In this document: positions 21,409-32,160 of the stretch, one piece after another
How positions within the stretch are numbered: position 1 is the stretch's first letter
How the letters are laid out: each line of letters begins with the position of its first letter
Origin: Dipteris shenzhenensis
Lineage: Eukaryota; Polypodiophyta; Polypodiopsida; Gleicheniales
Assembly: GCA_047967505.1 (NCBI GenBank)
Contig: CM106539.1
Strand: one strand, 5' to 3'
DNA length: 64,000 nt
Position numbers and translations under genes: made by a program
The notes under the pieces: model-generated
The model's database searches: none
Told to the model about the DNA's origin: nothing
What the model saw: only the letters and a program-made list of their open reading frames with translations

Positions 21409-21410
21409 AC

Positions 21411-22872
21411 TGGTATCAGAGCCCGAGTGATCTAGCTGAGTGTGCGTGAATGCCTGAAGCTCAACAGCTCTGTGGGAGGAAGGAGAAGCTCTGTGGGAAG
21501 CTTTGTGGGTGACTTTACTTGCATCTGAGTGTGTAGAGACCTTGGAGGAACCTTTGGAAAAGTCACTTTGGCTTTGCGAAGTGGTTTTGAGAGCCTGTCA
21601 AGTGTTTTCAAAGAAAAAGTCGTTTTTTGAGCTTTTCCCTGTTCCGTTTCATGACAGAGACTCCATATTGACTTGTAGAGGCAAATATTGCTTGCTTTTG
21701 GTGTCCACTTCACTTCAGGAGCTTGGAAACACCTTTATTCTTGAATCTGGGATCATTTCATGGGATTTCTGACTCACTGTGTCAGTTTCTGCGTTTTTAT
21801 GCCCGGGTGTTGGAACTCAAGTTTGGAGCAACCATTTGCAGATCTGTCAGTTCCAGTGGACTCAGGAGGTCCTAAAACTTCTATGTTGCTCATCATTCAC
21901 ACTCCGGTGGAGTTTACAAATAGCTCTGTTTTCAAAAATGTTTTTCAGTCCGTGTGTTGGACCCAGTGATTGAGACCACGGTTTCAAAACCGTTTGTCCC
22001 ATTGCGTTCCGGACGCCCAAAAACCCCTACCTGTCAGTTCTTGTGTGATTCGGTGGAGGATTCTCATAGTTATAGATCTCTGTGTATTCGATTTCGTCTC
22101 TCTGTTATGCATTTTTCATTCTAAGGTTTTGAAACCTTAGATTTATGCCACATGTCAGTGGATAAGTGTTGACTCCCATTTCTCACTCATCGGTTGGGAT
22201 TTTGGAGTTCCGATAGAAGAGAGATATTTGCAGATTTTCTTGTTGAGTCCGATTATGCAATGGCGCCCATGTTTTGAGGCATCTCAAGTTCTATTTTCAG
22301 TAGCGGTCTTTTCCGTGGGACCATGATTTCTTGAGCATACCTTATGCAGATCACTCTGGCTGTAGTTTGAGCCATGTGTGCTCATTCGTGGTGTGCATTG
22401 GGTTGTAGTGGATGATTTATAGGCCATTTGGATGCATTGCGATCCTTACTGGATGCGCTGATAGGCCCAGATTGCCTTGTGGGATGCTATTTTTATGGAC
22501 GCTTTGCACATGGATGCTATTTTATGCTAAGGGACAACTTTGACACATTGCAGGTGATGCACTGATAGTGCTATGCTCTCTTGGATGAGATATTATTGAT
22601 GCGTATGCCAGTGGACGGTGTTTATGCTTGAGTCATTTGGCACTTATTGGCATTTTGAATTGCCATTGCAGTTGGCATTTTCTTTTGGGCCAGATTTGCT
22701 CATATGTATGCATAGTATATGCACATGAGTCAGATGCATCTTTTGATGCTTTTAGCTTTGAGTTTTGGTGATATTTCACTCTATTGTGGCATACACATTT
22801 GGGTGCACCTGGTATTTGGTGTGATTCTCTCTTGTAGGCACTAGCATTTGGAATTTTTGCTTCATTTGCATC
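21411..22872 (+). other. long untranslated leader of the Copia element
   Basis: About 1.46 kb lies between the primer-binding site and the Gag start codon, with no supported ORF. Most plant Copia leaders are far shorter. The leader contains repeated GGATGCTATTTT words near 22475-22530. It may contain packaging or translation signals, or foreign sequence acquired by the element. Confidence 0.6.
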
Positions 22873-24911
22873 ATGGCATCCTTTTCCATGTCTGAAAAGG
22901 AGTTTTTTAGCATTAAAAAGTTTGATGGGACAAACTTTTCTTTGTGGAAAGAACAAATAAGGGATGTGCTTATTCAAAAGAAGCAGATTAAACCCTTGGC
23001 AGGGATTGAAGCTAAGCCTGCAAATATGTCTGAGGATGATTGGAATGAGTTGGATGCATTAGCAAAATCTACTATTAAATTTCATCTTGTAGAGTCAATT
23101 TATTTCACAGTAGTAAATGAGCAGACTACGGAAGATTTGTGGAAGAAACTGTGTGCCACTTATGAAAAGAAAGCTGCCTCTAATAAATTTTACCTCATGA
23201 AGAGGTTGTTTGAGCTGCAGATGAAGGAAGGGGTCTCCATTGCTTCTCACTTGAATGAATTCAATATTATTTTCAGCTAGCTTCAAGCTTAGAAGATGAA
23301 TTTTGATGCGGAGACTAAGGCAATATTTCTCTTATGTTCATTGCCATCCTCATGGGATACCTTCCGTATAGCTGTGAGTAACTCTGCACTTGGTAGAGTA
23401 CTGAAATTTGATGATGTTGTGGGTAGCTTGTTGGCCGAGGAGATTAGACGGAAGTCTATGGATGGCAACAAGTAGGATGCAGCCTTAAATGTAGAAAGGG
23501 GCAGATCACAGTTCAGGGGGAAGTCCCAAGAAAGAGGGAAGTCTTGTAGCAAATCCAAGGCACGGAACATTGAGTGCTACCACTGTGGCAAGAAGGGCCA
23601 TATGAAAAAGGATTGCTACAAGCTGAAAAGAGATCAAAAGGATAAGAAGGTGCAAATCAAAAGGAAGAGAGTCCAAGGGAGGACAAAGGAAAAGTGAAGA
23701 TCGAGGAGATCAATGCAGTCACACATGATAGTGACAATGACGTTCTCTTCATGTCTAGTTTATCTGCAGAGTTGCTTACCACTTCAAATGATGCATATTC
23801 CCAGGATTGGATTTTGGATTCTAGTGCTTCATTCCATGTTACTCCCCATAGGGAATGGTTCTCCACTTATGACAGTGGAAAGACAGGTTGTGTGCATCTT
23901 GGAAATGACTATGCATGTGACATAGTTGGAGCAGGTGACATAAAGTTTTCTTTTGCAAATGGGTCTGCATTTGTTTTGAAACATGTGAGACATGTGCCTA
24001 AGTAGTCCAAGAGTCTTATTTCAGTGGGTCAGCTAGATGATGCTGGTTTTCACACCACTTTTGGCTTTCAGAGTTGGAAAATTCAGAAGGGCTCTATGCT
24101 TTTGGCCAGGGGTGCCAAGTGTGGGACTTTGTATCCCTTACATGTATCAGGGGTATTTGATCATGTTGTTGCAATAACCAAGCAGCCAAGCACTTCTTTG
24201 TGGCATTGCAGGTTGGGGCACATGAGCCAGAATGGAATGAAACTTTTATGCCGTTTGGGTTATGTACCGCATCTGAGTTTCTCTGATTTTGAGTTTTGTG
24301 AGCATTGTCTCTATGGGAAGCAGACTAAATCAGCCCATAAAAGAAGGGGAAAGAAAGAGTTTGAAAAGCTTGATTTGGTGCATTCAGACGTATGTGGTCC
24401 CATGCCTACACGGTCATTAGGCGGGGCTGAATACTATGTGACATTCATTGATGACTAGGAAAGTGTGGGCTTATGCTATAGCTCGAAAGAGTGATGTGTT
24501 CCAGGTATTTCAGAAATGGTTGGCCTTGGTTGAGAATCAATCAGGTAGAACGCTTAAATGCCTACGGACTGACAATGGTGAAGAGTATCTCTCTCTTGAC
24601 TTTCAGCATTTCTGTGATACACGTGGGAATAAGAGGGAGCTCACATCCCCTCGTACTCCAGAGCAAAATCCAGTTGTAGAAAAGATGAACCGTACCATTC
24701 AAGAAAGGTTGCAATGCATGCTTTCCAACGCAAGTCTTTCTGGTGGTTTTGGGCTGAGGCAATGAAGACTGTAGTACATGTGATCAATAGATCACCTAGT
24801 AAGAGTTTGGATGGTGGTATTCCTGAAGAGGCATGGAGTGGCAAGAAGCCCTCTTACTCTCATTTACGTATATTTGGGTGTGAGGCATATGCACATGTGC
24901 CGAAAGATGCA
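22873..24911 (+). pseudogene. Copia Gag, protease and integrase (interrupted)
   Basis: Gag starts at ATG 22873, with the KFDGTNFSLWKEQIRD block typical of UBN2-type Copia Gag; the first stop is TAG at 23278-23280. The frame resumes and carries a zinc knuckle CYHCGKKGHMKKDC near 23577-23618 (C-x2-C-x4-H-x4-C intact). The protease motif near 23810-23830 reads WILDSSASFH, so the normal DSGA has Ser for Gly. GAG-pre-integrase is seen as LWHCRLGHMS near 24200, and the integrase core as SDVCGP, RTDNGEEY and EQNPVVEKMNRT, so the D,D,E residues are present. A TAG at 24003 and a frame change near 24450 also break the polyprotein. The reading ends at VPKD near 24908, where the inverted segment begins. 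Confidence 0.93.
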
Positions 24912-26108
24912 CATCTCCTTGGTACCCTTCATGTACCACATGAAACACTTGACTGCCTCCCAATGCCTCTTTCCTGGATTAGCCATATACCGGCTAACAA
25001 CTCCCACTGCAAATGCAATGTCTGGTCTAGTAGCTATCATAGCATACATAAGACTCCCAACTGCTGATGCATAAGGAACCTTGGCCATCATGGCCCTTTC
25101 CTCATCTGATTTGGGACTATCTGTATGACTCAGTTTCACATATGGAGGCAATGGAGTACTCACTGCCTTCCCCCCCTCCATATTGAAATGCTGCAATACT
25201 TTTGTAACATACTCCTTTTGTGAAAGCCAAAGGAGTTTCCTACTCCGATCACGTGTGATGCGCATACCAAGAATATGACCTGCAAGTCCCAAATCCTTCA
25301 TATCAAAGGCCTCATGCAACTTGGCCTTTAATGCATCTAGCTCATAAGTATTCTTGCTAGCCAATAGCATATCATCCACATATAGTGCCAGGATTATCAG
25401 GCTATTATCCTTAGCCCTTTTAGTGTAGAGGCAGTGATCAATTTCACTCCTTCTAAAACCTTGGGACCGAATGAAAGCATCAAACTTCTGATACCATTCT
25501 CTAGGCGCTTGCTTAAGACCATAGAGACTCTTCTTCAGCTTGCAAACTAAATGCTCTTTGCCCTTATAAGCTCCATATCCTCTGCTGCCACTAGTCTAAG
25601 CATGCATCTAAGTGTGGTCATCTTCACAACCGGAGAGAATATCTCATCAAACACCCTTCTCTTGCTTGAACCCTTTAGCGACCAAACGGGCCTTGTACCT
25701 AGGCACATCATCACCTGTGACCTTCATTTTGTAGACCCATTTACATGGCAATGCTTTCTTTCCATGTGGCAAAGAAACCAAGTCCCAAGTCTTATTCTTC
25801 ATAAGTGAACTCATCTCTGATTGCATAGCATACTCCCACTTGCATTGATCCTCGTGCATCATAGCCTTTCTGTAGTAAGAAGGCTCCCCGCAATCAGTAA
25901 GCATCACATAGTCTACCCCTGGAACAAACTTATCAGGCGGTCTAGACACTCTAGATGATCTTCTCAAGGGAATTTCAGCTTGCTGTCCCACCTCCATATC
26001 AGCCACATTTGGCTCATCATTTCCACCAATAGATGATCCATCATCTACCCTTGATTGTATACCTATGGGAGTTCTTGGTGGTACCATTTCTTGCACATTT
26101 GGTGAGAC
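24912..26108 (-). pseudogene. Copia linker and reverse transcriptase, inverted segment
   Basis: On the minus strand, 26096-25647 encodes the variable linker and start of RT (SRVSRPPDKFVPGVDYV; NKTWDLVSLP; CKWVYKMK; YKARLVAKGF). After a frame break, 25390-24912 carries the active-site block LYVDDMLLAS, the LSQKEYVTKVLQHFNM block and GSLMYAMIATRPDIAFAVG. The segment ends at WYMKGTKEM, the point where a Copia polyprotein normally passes to RNase H; that RNase H is found on the plus strand starting at 26109. Flipping this segment restores the expected domain order and frame at both ends. Loss of the region that normally follows integrase (KLDxKA..GY) suggests a deletion as well. Confidence 0.93.
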
Positions 26109-26573
26109 ATGCGTGTACTTGGGTACACAGATTCAGACTATGCAGGGCATGTGGATAGTAGGAGATCCACTTCTGGTTATGTGTTCACCTTTGCACGTGG
26201 TGCAGTGTCGTGGATGTCTCGCGCACAGAAGTGCATTGCTTTGTCTACCACAGAGGCTGAGTATGTTGCAGCCACAGAGGGTTGCAAGGAGGCTATATGG
26301 CTTGATCGGCTAGTGGGAGATTTGGGGATTCATACAGGTGTACCGACATTGCATAGTGATTCCATGAGTGCTATTCAGCTAGCACGGAATTCGATCTTTC
26401 ATGCAAAGACCAAACACATTGAGGTTAGGTGCCATTTCATCAGGGAGGTACTTGAGGACAAGCGCATAGAGCTTATCAAGGTTCATACAGATGATAACCC
26501 TGCAGATATGCTGACAAAGAGTCTACCTAGTCAGCAGTTTGAGTATTGTCGTGTATTGATGGGCATTGGATAG
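26109..26573 (+). pseudogene. Copia RNase H domain
   Basis: An open frame of ~154 codons holds the Copia RNase H signature in order: GYTDSDYAGH, RRSTSGYVF, SWMSRAQKCIALSTTEAEY, then AKTKHIEVRCHFIRE and NPADMLTKSLP near the end. The catalytic Asp and Glu residues (TDSDYAG, STTEAEY) are present. Its natural partner, the reverse transcriptase, is on the opposite strand immediately to the left, so no normal polyprotein can be made. The 3' polypurine tract and LTR follow at once. Confidence 0.93.
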
Positions 26574-26626
26574 TATGCTCACTGGTTGTTCTCCCTTAAA
26601 GGCACATTGTCCTTTAAGTGGGAGGT

Positions 26627-26796
26627 TGTGGGGGTTAAAGGTCACTATGCCTTTACCTCGGTTATGTACAATACTCAAACACATATATAAATGAATGAAA
26701 AAGAAGATTAGGGTGTTCTGCACCCACCAAAACTTGTGTGGCTCTCTGTCTCTCTCTCTCCCTCTTTCGTTCTTGCTTCCGTTGAGAGCACTCTCA
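26627..26796 (+). repeat. 3' LTR of the Copia element
   Basis: A 170-bp copy of the 5' LTR with a slightly longer CT run (TCTCTCTCTCTCCC). It is preceded by the polypurine tract AAGTGGGAGGT and followed by the target duplication GTGCT. Confidence 0.93.
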
Positions 26797-27605
26797 GTGC
26801 TTCACCTTATAAATCCACTTGCAGCCAATTGCATTCTTGTCTTTAAGCAAAGGCACCAATTCCCATGTAGCATTTGCTTCCAAGGCATCCATTTCTTCAT
26901 CCATGGCTTTCTCCCATTTTTCTTTTCCCATGGCTTGCTCAAAAGACGTGGGTTCTGGTTCATGTATCACTTTGACCATATAGGCATAGTGAATGGCTGT
27001 AAATCCATCATATTTCAGCCTATCCACAGGATACCTAGCTCTGGTAGACTTGCGCAAAATAGGCTCACTACTAGGTGCTCTCAAAACATCCCTTGTCTTC
27101 CTTACTCCAGGTGTAACAACAAAAGGAATACCCCAACTCATCATCAAGGCTCTGTTCTGAGCCACTAGATTCACCATCCAGATAAGAGTGACCTGCATTC
27201 TTATCAAACATGGGCTGATCTACTTTCTCTTTTGCTTTTTGTGATACTTGCATACCACTATCTGCATTGCTTTGAGGAGATCCCCCTAATCTCAATCTGC
27301 TTGTCCATGGCAAAGTATGTGAACCATTGCTAGAGGACACTACAGGTCCACTAATATTTTGTGATTGCTACTGTGAATTATGTGCAGCATTACCATTTTG
27401 TGCATCTACATCGTCAATCACATTTACTGGTTTATACCAACTGCTCATCTCATAAAAAACATCTCTGCTCACTGTAAACTTACGAGTAGAAGGGTTATAG
27501 CATCTATACCCTTTCTGTTGCAAAGAATAACCAATAAAGATGCACTTCTCAGCTTTTAGATCCAACTTGGATCTCAACTCATCTGGCACATGAACATATG
27601 ACTTG
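26797..27605 (-). pseudogene. antisense Copia fragment (end of integrase to start of RT)
   Basis: Minus-strand frames give, in order, VPDELRSKLD, KCIFIGYSLQQKGYRCYNP and FTVSRDVFYE (27600-27450), a Gln/Ser-rich linker, then after a frame break LRKSTRARYPVDRL, MDALEANATWELVPL and CKWIYKVKH. The last residue lies at the insertion site of the neighbouring Copia element (27 to 26.8 kb). This is a second, different Copia family. Its continuation was not recognised on the far side of the insertion. Stops and a frameshift show decay. Confidence 0.9.
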
Positions 27606-28456
27606 GTGGGGCCAAGTCATGGATTGGGTCCGGTGCTTGCTTCTCAGCCTCAAATTGAGCTTGTTCCTTTTGTACCCATTGTTGAAGTGCCTGAAAACAA
27701 ACCTTCTCCACCTTTGCATTTGGGTATGGAGCTTCTTTTATTTGAGGCTCGGGAGTTAATGTGGACGAGCTCGGCTGCTCATTGCTTGGCGGAGGTGGAG
27801 GCACTTGTGCTTTCTTTTTAAGAAGTCATTTTGGTTGGATTGGAATGTTAGGGTCCTTGGTGGCCTCTTTTTGCTGATGTGTAATTACATTCACAGGTTG
27901 TGATACTATGCTTGCCGGCCCCAGGCATTGATGGTCCAACCCAATGATGTTCATTGGGATGTCAAGCTTAACCTCTGTTTGTTGTGGGACCTTATTTTTC
28001 ATGGGGCAATCCATACAGGCATGTCCTATGCCACAATCTTTGTAGAGTGGTTAGAAAGTAGCAAGGCTACCACGATAAGGGCACTCTTCAATTCGGTGAT
28101 TTTCTCCACAATCGTAGCACTTGATTGGTGCTCAATATGTGTTGGGACATACTTGATTTGCATAGATTGGTATTAGTCCCTCTGCACCTTCTACATAGTA
28201 CACTGGGTACTCTGCTTCATACTCAAATGGCGAGTCTACTTCCTTGGCTTGTAATTGATGTATTGGAACTGCCTGAGAAGATTTGGTGCTCTTGGATATG
28301 GTCGTGGATTCAGATTCCTGAGTAATTGTGGGACTTGTGTCCGAACAGGAACAAGATTTAGCCTCGGAGCTAGGGGCGCTTGTGCAAGTGCCGATTGCCT
28401 ATACACTGGCATGGGTGCCACTTGGTATTGTTGAGGTCGAGGCAGGTTGTTGCGTA
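27606..28456 (-). pseudogene. antisense gag fragment with zinc-knuckle-like motifs
   Basis: The minus strand encodes Pro/Gln/Arg-rich sequence (NNLPRPQQYQ... near 28450-28240) followed by CYDCGENHRIEEC and, after a stop, DCGIGHACMDCP near 28110-28010. The first matches a zinc knuckle with one residue missing between Cys and His. After another stop a frame with SNEQPSSSTLTPEP and FQALQQWVQKEQAQFEAEKQ ends at 27610. This looks like a Ty3/Gypsy Gag tail, but the family is uncertain. It directly abuts the Copia fragment at about 27605, where GACTTGG/CCAAGTC forms a small inverted repeat. Confidence 0.55.
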
Positions 28457-29850
28457 GTTTGAAGATGCAACTGTTTTCCAAGATGATAAAGGATATGATT
28501 CCAAACATGCAAAAGATTCTATTTGAGGGGTTAATTTTGAGCCATTACAGCACGTATAGTAGGAAAAGAAATTCATCCTACCCAAACATAAGAGCAGACT
28601 TGACTGAAAAAGGTATCCTCCCAACAACCACATTGCAACTTGATAAAGAGTTGATCGAAAAACATGAGGAAATAATCAAGCCTGGTAACTACGTGAGAAC
28701 CGAGAACTTTTAGATTTTAAAAAAAAACCAAAATTTGAGAAAGAGATTTTGAGTTGACGTTAAAAGTGACAGCGAGTACAGTTATCATAGTATTGCTAGT
28801 GCCTACAATCCAATTGAATTTCTATGATAAAAAAATCGTAACAGAGCTACTACAAAGCCCATAAACATATCTAGCTAACGACATTGCGGTCATGGTTTTG
28901 AAAGATGTCAGAATACATACGAATGAAAGGTTCTCAAATTATTTCTTAAAGGTGGCTGATGGAATGGGTCCAGATGATTGCTCAATTATAAGTAGCACTA
29001 CAATAATGTTTGTTTTTCCAATTGTGAGTGGAGCTATGGGTAATACTATTACTGTCGTGTACTCTTTGCCTTTTTGTTGCAACTAGCATTCTACAGTGAT
29101 CGTGAGCATATGAAGGACGAGATGGTGGGTGCACTAAACAAAGGCCGTCCCACTAGATATGTGATTTAGAATGCAACAATTGGAATATATAAGATGAGGA
29201 AGTAGCTGCAGCTGCTACCTACTCAATAGCAGCACCAATGGTTGATGAAGATACCATAAAGTGGCTTACAAAAGTTTTTGAACATTACAAAAACCAAGAG
29301 AGTAATACTGAGTTGGTGAGTGATAACAGAGAATAGTACTTGTGATTTTTACTCCTAATTGTTATTACCAAGCATTGTCTCATTTACTATAATGTTAATT
29401 GTTGCACAGATTTGTGGGGAATTAGCATTCATCCAAACTACTCGGCCACTCTACACTGCTTGTATGCTTTGCAAGATGCAGGCCGGGTTGCAATAAATAG
29501 GAAAGAACAATTACAACTGTATTCACTTCAAACATTGTATCGAGTCTGGAATTGTCAATCATATGATTACAACAATCAAAATAGAAGACGGCAACCAAGT
29601 ATGGTTCAATGTTAAACATCCTTGGATAACAGCACTGCTTGGAATAACCACCACTGTTGGTCAATACTTCAACAAGAACAATAAATATTTTTTACGAAAA
29701 ATTAGTTCAATACGAGCTGCAAGAGAATTTGGACTATATGGGAATGTACTGGTTTCGTACACACCAATAACAAATCTTGAAGACAAAGATCCATTGCAAA
29801 ACTCGGAAGCCAAGAACAAGTTTGCTACTAAAGTTGTTGCCTAGAAAAAA
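28457..29850 (+). pseudogene. RPA70-like single-strand DNA-binding protein, decayed
   Basis: Plus-strand frames suggest successive OB-fold-like segments: LDKELIEKHEEIIKPGNYVR near 28640-28700, then DIAVMVLKDVRIHTNERFSNYFLKVADG near 28880-28960. The best evidence is the C-terminal zinc-finger OB fold: YTACMLCKMQAGL near 29452-29490, NYNCIHFKHC near 29510-29545 and ITTIKIEDGNQVWFNV near 29563-29610, which has the layout of RPA large-subunit DNA-binding domain C (C-x2-C...C-x5-C, then I-x-D-x6-F). RPA coats single-stranded DNA; plant Helitrons often carry RPA-like genes. Stops (for example TAA at 29494) and frameshifts show decay. The central OB assignments are weaker than the zinc-finger one. 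Confidence 0.6.
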
Positions 29851-30289
29851 AAAATTATCCAAAAACCTGTTTGCCAGAAAAAGTTGTTTCCCTGGCAAAA
29901 AGAAGATATTATTCAAGCAGCTATTCCATTTTTATTCTATTTTTTAAAAATAAAAAAACAAAAAAAAACCAATACTACCAAAGGGCCTTTTGCTTGCCAA
30001 ACGGGTTTTACTCTTGCCAATAAAAAGATTGTTGTTTACTGAATTTTAAAAAAAGAAAAGAAAAAAGAAAGAAAGCTGCCATCAAAACTTTGTTTGGAAC
30101 TACTGGTCCAGGAGGTATTGTTCTGAAAGTCTCCATTGTTTTAATTCTTTTCATTGTATTTTTTGCTTTCTCTAATTATGCAAGGCTTTTAGAAGGGGCA
30201 GCGAATGATCCATTTTAAAACTATAAAGCTCAACCATTGGTTTTTTTAAATTAAAAAAACAAAGACAAGCTTGACGTTTAGGACAACAA
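29851..30289. other. AT-rich spacer between RPA-like and helicase sequences
   Basis: The spacer is rich in A runs and contains near-repeated words (TTGCCAGAAAAAG, TTGCTTGCC, CTTGCCAATAAAAAG). No coding content was recognised. Confidence 0.5.
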
Positions 30290-31610
30290 CAATGGATCAA
30301 AACAAATCAATTGATACCAGACATCTCATGGAGAACTCTTTCCCCTTGCCATATGAGTCAATTTACATATTCCTCACATATTCTTAACTGGAGGAAGTAG
30401 AACTGGCAAGACAATTGTCATAAGCGCTCTTCACCAAGAGTTGTGTTGTGTCTATATAATAAAGGTTCTACCTCTTACCCATTGAATATGAAAATATTAA
30501 AAATGGCTTACGCAAGAAGGGATGCTTGCCATATGAACGGTGCAACTCTCCATTCCACGTTGAATATACTGACAAACTACAAAAAATTGTCTGAATTGGT
30601 AGCTAACAAACTAGACAAGCTCACAATACAATACTTGGACCTCTGAGCTGTTATCCTAGACAAGGTATTCTCTCATGGGAAAATGCATACTTAACTTTGT
30701 GGATAAGTGGTTACGTGCCATCAAGCACCTTCAAAACATTCCGTTTAGGGGCTTGGACGTCATAGTAACATTAGACCTATACTAGTTACCCCTTGCGTGT
30801 GATAAATGGCTATTCTAGTTGTGAAATACTTTAAAGCAAAAATTTTGGAACGAAAGGATCAAGTGCTACCAACTCACCACTATCATGCACCAAAATGATT
30901 TATTGTTCACTAACATCTTAAACGAATTCCGAACACACAAAGTCAACAAGACATTGACAAAATCAATTCAATATGTTACGGTAAGCCACCACTAGACTTG
31001 ATGGTACCTTATCTGTTCTGCACAAACAAACTAGTGCATGCACATAATGAAATGGAAGCAATAGATAAAAGACATGGCAATTGCCCTGGCACTCTTTCCT
31101 TACGAATGACCCCAGCAAGATTATTGGCCTACATAAAGAAATAAAAATAAAACTGAATATCGTTGTCAAGCTATGTGCACGGAACTACAACACAACTAAT
31201 GGTCTTGTGAATGATGCATGGCCACTTCAAACCTACAACAACATCTAATTCAAACGCAATTATGTGGGTGCAATTCTCTAGTCCACCATGGGAGCATGCA
31301 CATGTCAACAAACTCAACACTTGTATGAAAATCATATTGACCAATCTTGCAATATGGCCAATCACAAAGGAAATACAAATATGGAGCAATAGCAACTACA
31401 TCATTTCACGAACGCAGAATTCAACCGTCTTCAGTAAGAACCGTCCACTGTGCACAAGGCTCAACACTAGAAACATTGTGTTTTGAACCTACAAGTCGCC
31501 CACAACACGACATCGCATATACATCACTCTCAAGAGTACTTCTAAAGAAAACCTTTATTTCATCAAAACCTTGAATAGCATATTAATGCGGACTATAACA
31601 TCTAAGCCTC
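30290..31610 (+). pseudogene. PIF1-type DNA helicase, decayed
   Basis: Helicase motifs occur in canonical order on the plus strand but in shifting frames. Walker A is GGSRTGKT at 30390-30413, followed by HMNGATLHSTLNI near 30530-30570 (usual NGxTIHS block). Walker B reads VILDKV at about 30650-30670, where the normal DE is DK. Next come GLDVIVTLDLY-stop-LP near 30750-30790 (usual GD.xQLPP, with Gln now TAG), ILNEFRTHKVN near 30905-30940, YNTTNGLVNDAW near 31190-31225 and the C-terminal motif RTVHCAQGSTLETL...YTSLSRV near 31435-31545. PIF1-family enzymes unwind DNA 5'-3'; Helitrons carry such a domain for rolling-circle transposition. With the catalytic Glu lost and stops present this copy is inactive. 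No Rep nuclease domain was seen upstream. Confidence 0.85.
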
Positions 31611-31614
31611 CGAC

Positions 31615-32160
31615 TTGCTTTGCCTTAACAAAGCCAGAACTATGGACCCATCACACTATATCAACACAACAACATTCGTAGCATTTGCAAGAATGGGTAC
31701 ATCACTCTTATACAAATGGAGGCTTTGTTTGGTTTCACATGAAACATTTACAATGACTGGCCTCGAAATGTTCATGGCACACTTTCAACCGAATCCAAGG
31801 CAACGAATCCAAGGCAAGCAACGCTTATACTGGCAATATACTGTACCAAAGCATGCAACCTCCAAAGATTCCTGGAACAAGTCGCATGTGTGTTACAACA
31901 AAGACCATCACTCTATTGCAAGGGGATTTCAACATTAATGTGCTACAAACTTCTGAAAAGCAAATGCAACTACAAAATCTCATGGAAGAAAATCATCTGT
32001 AATTAGTGAACAAAACCTCTACATCGATTTACAAGTCTCAAATCAATCGCATTCACATTTGACAAGCAATTTCTTCAAAACAAACTGGACTGGATCATGA
32101 CCTCATCTACATTGCATATCAATCCCCAATGCAATTGCCAATGTTCAAAGCAAAACGAGT
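31615..32160 (+). pseudogene. EEP (APE-like) endonuclease domain, decayed
   Basis: Directly after the helicase, frames give GLEMFMAHFQ near 31765-31795, IYCTKACNLQRFLEQ near 31837-31880, and then GDFNINVLQ at 31922-31948, LQNLMEENHL near 31970-32000 and SQINRIHI near 32035-32060. GDFN and SQI(D/N)RI are characteristic of exonuclease-endonuclease-phosphatase domains of the APE type; the usual SQIDRI has Asn for Asp. A frameshift near 31915 and stops at about 32000 and 32060 disrupt it. Fusion of such a domain to the end of a PIF1 helicase is known from Helentron-type rolling-circle transposons. Here it follows the helicase at the right place and strand. A stray retroelement endonuclease is the alternative. 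Confidence 0.7.

Larger units (their letters stand above)
21240..26801 (+). mobile_element. full-length Copia LTR retrotransposon with internal inversion
   Basis: LTRs at 21245-21408 (164 bp) and 26627-26796 (170 bp) both start TGTGGGGGTTAAAGG and end GAGCACTCTCA, differing by a few substitutions and a 6-bp CT-repeat difference. The 5-bp direct repeat GTGCT flanks the element at 21240-21244 and 26797-26801, the expected target duplication. A primer site TGGTATCAGAGCCC lies at 21411 and a polypurine tract AAGTGGGAGGT at 26616-26626. Internal order on the plus strand is a long leader, Gag, protease and integrase; then a ~1.2-kb segment on the minus strand carrying linker and reverse transcriptase; then RNase H on the plus strand. 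Several in-frame stops make it non-autonomous. LTR similarity suggests a moderately recent insertion. Confidence 0.95.
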
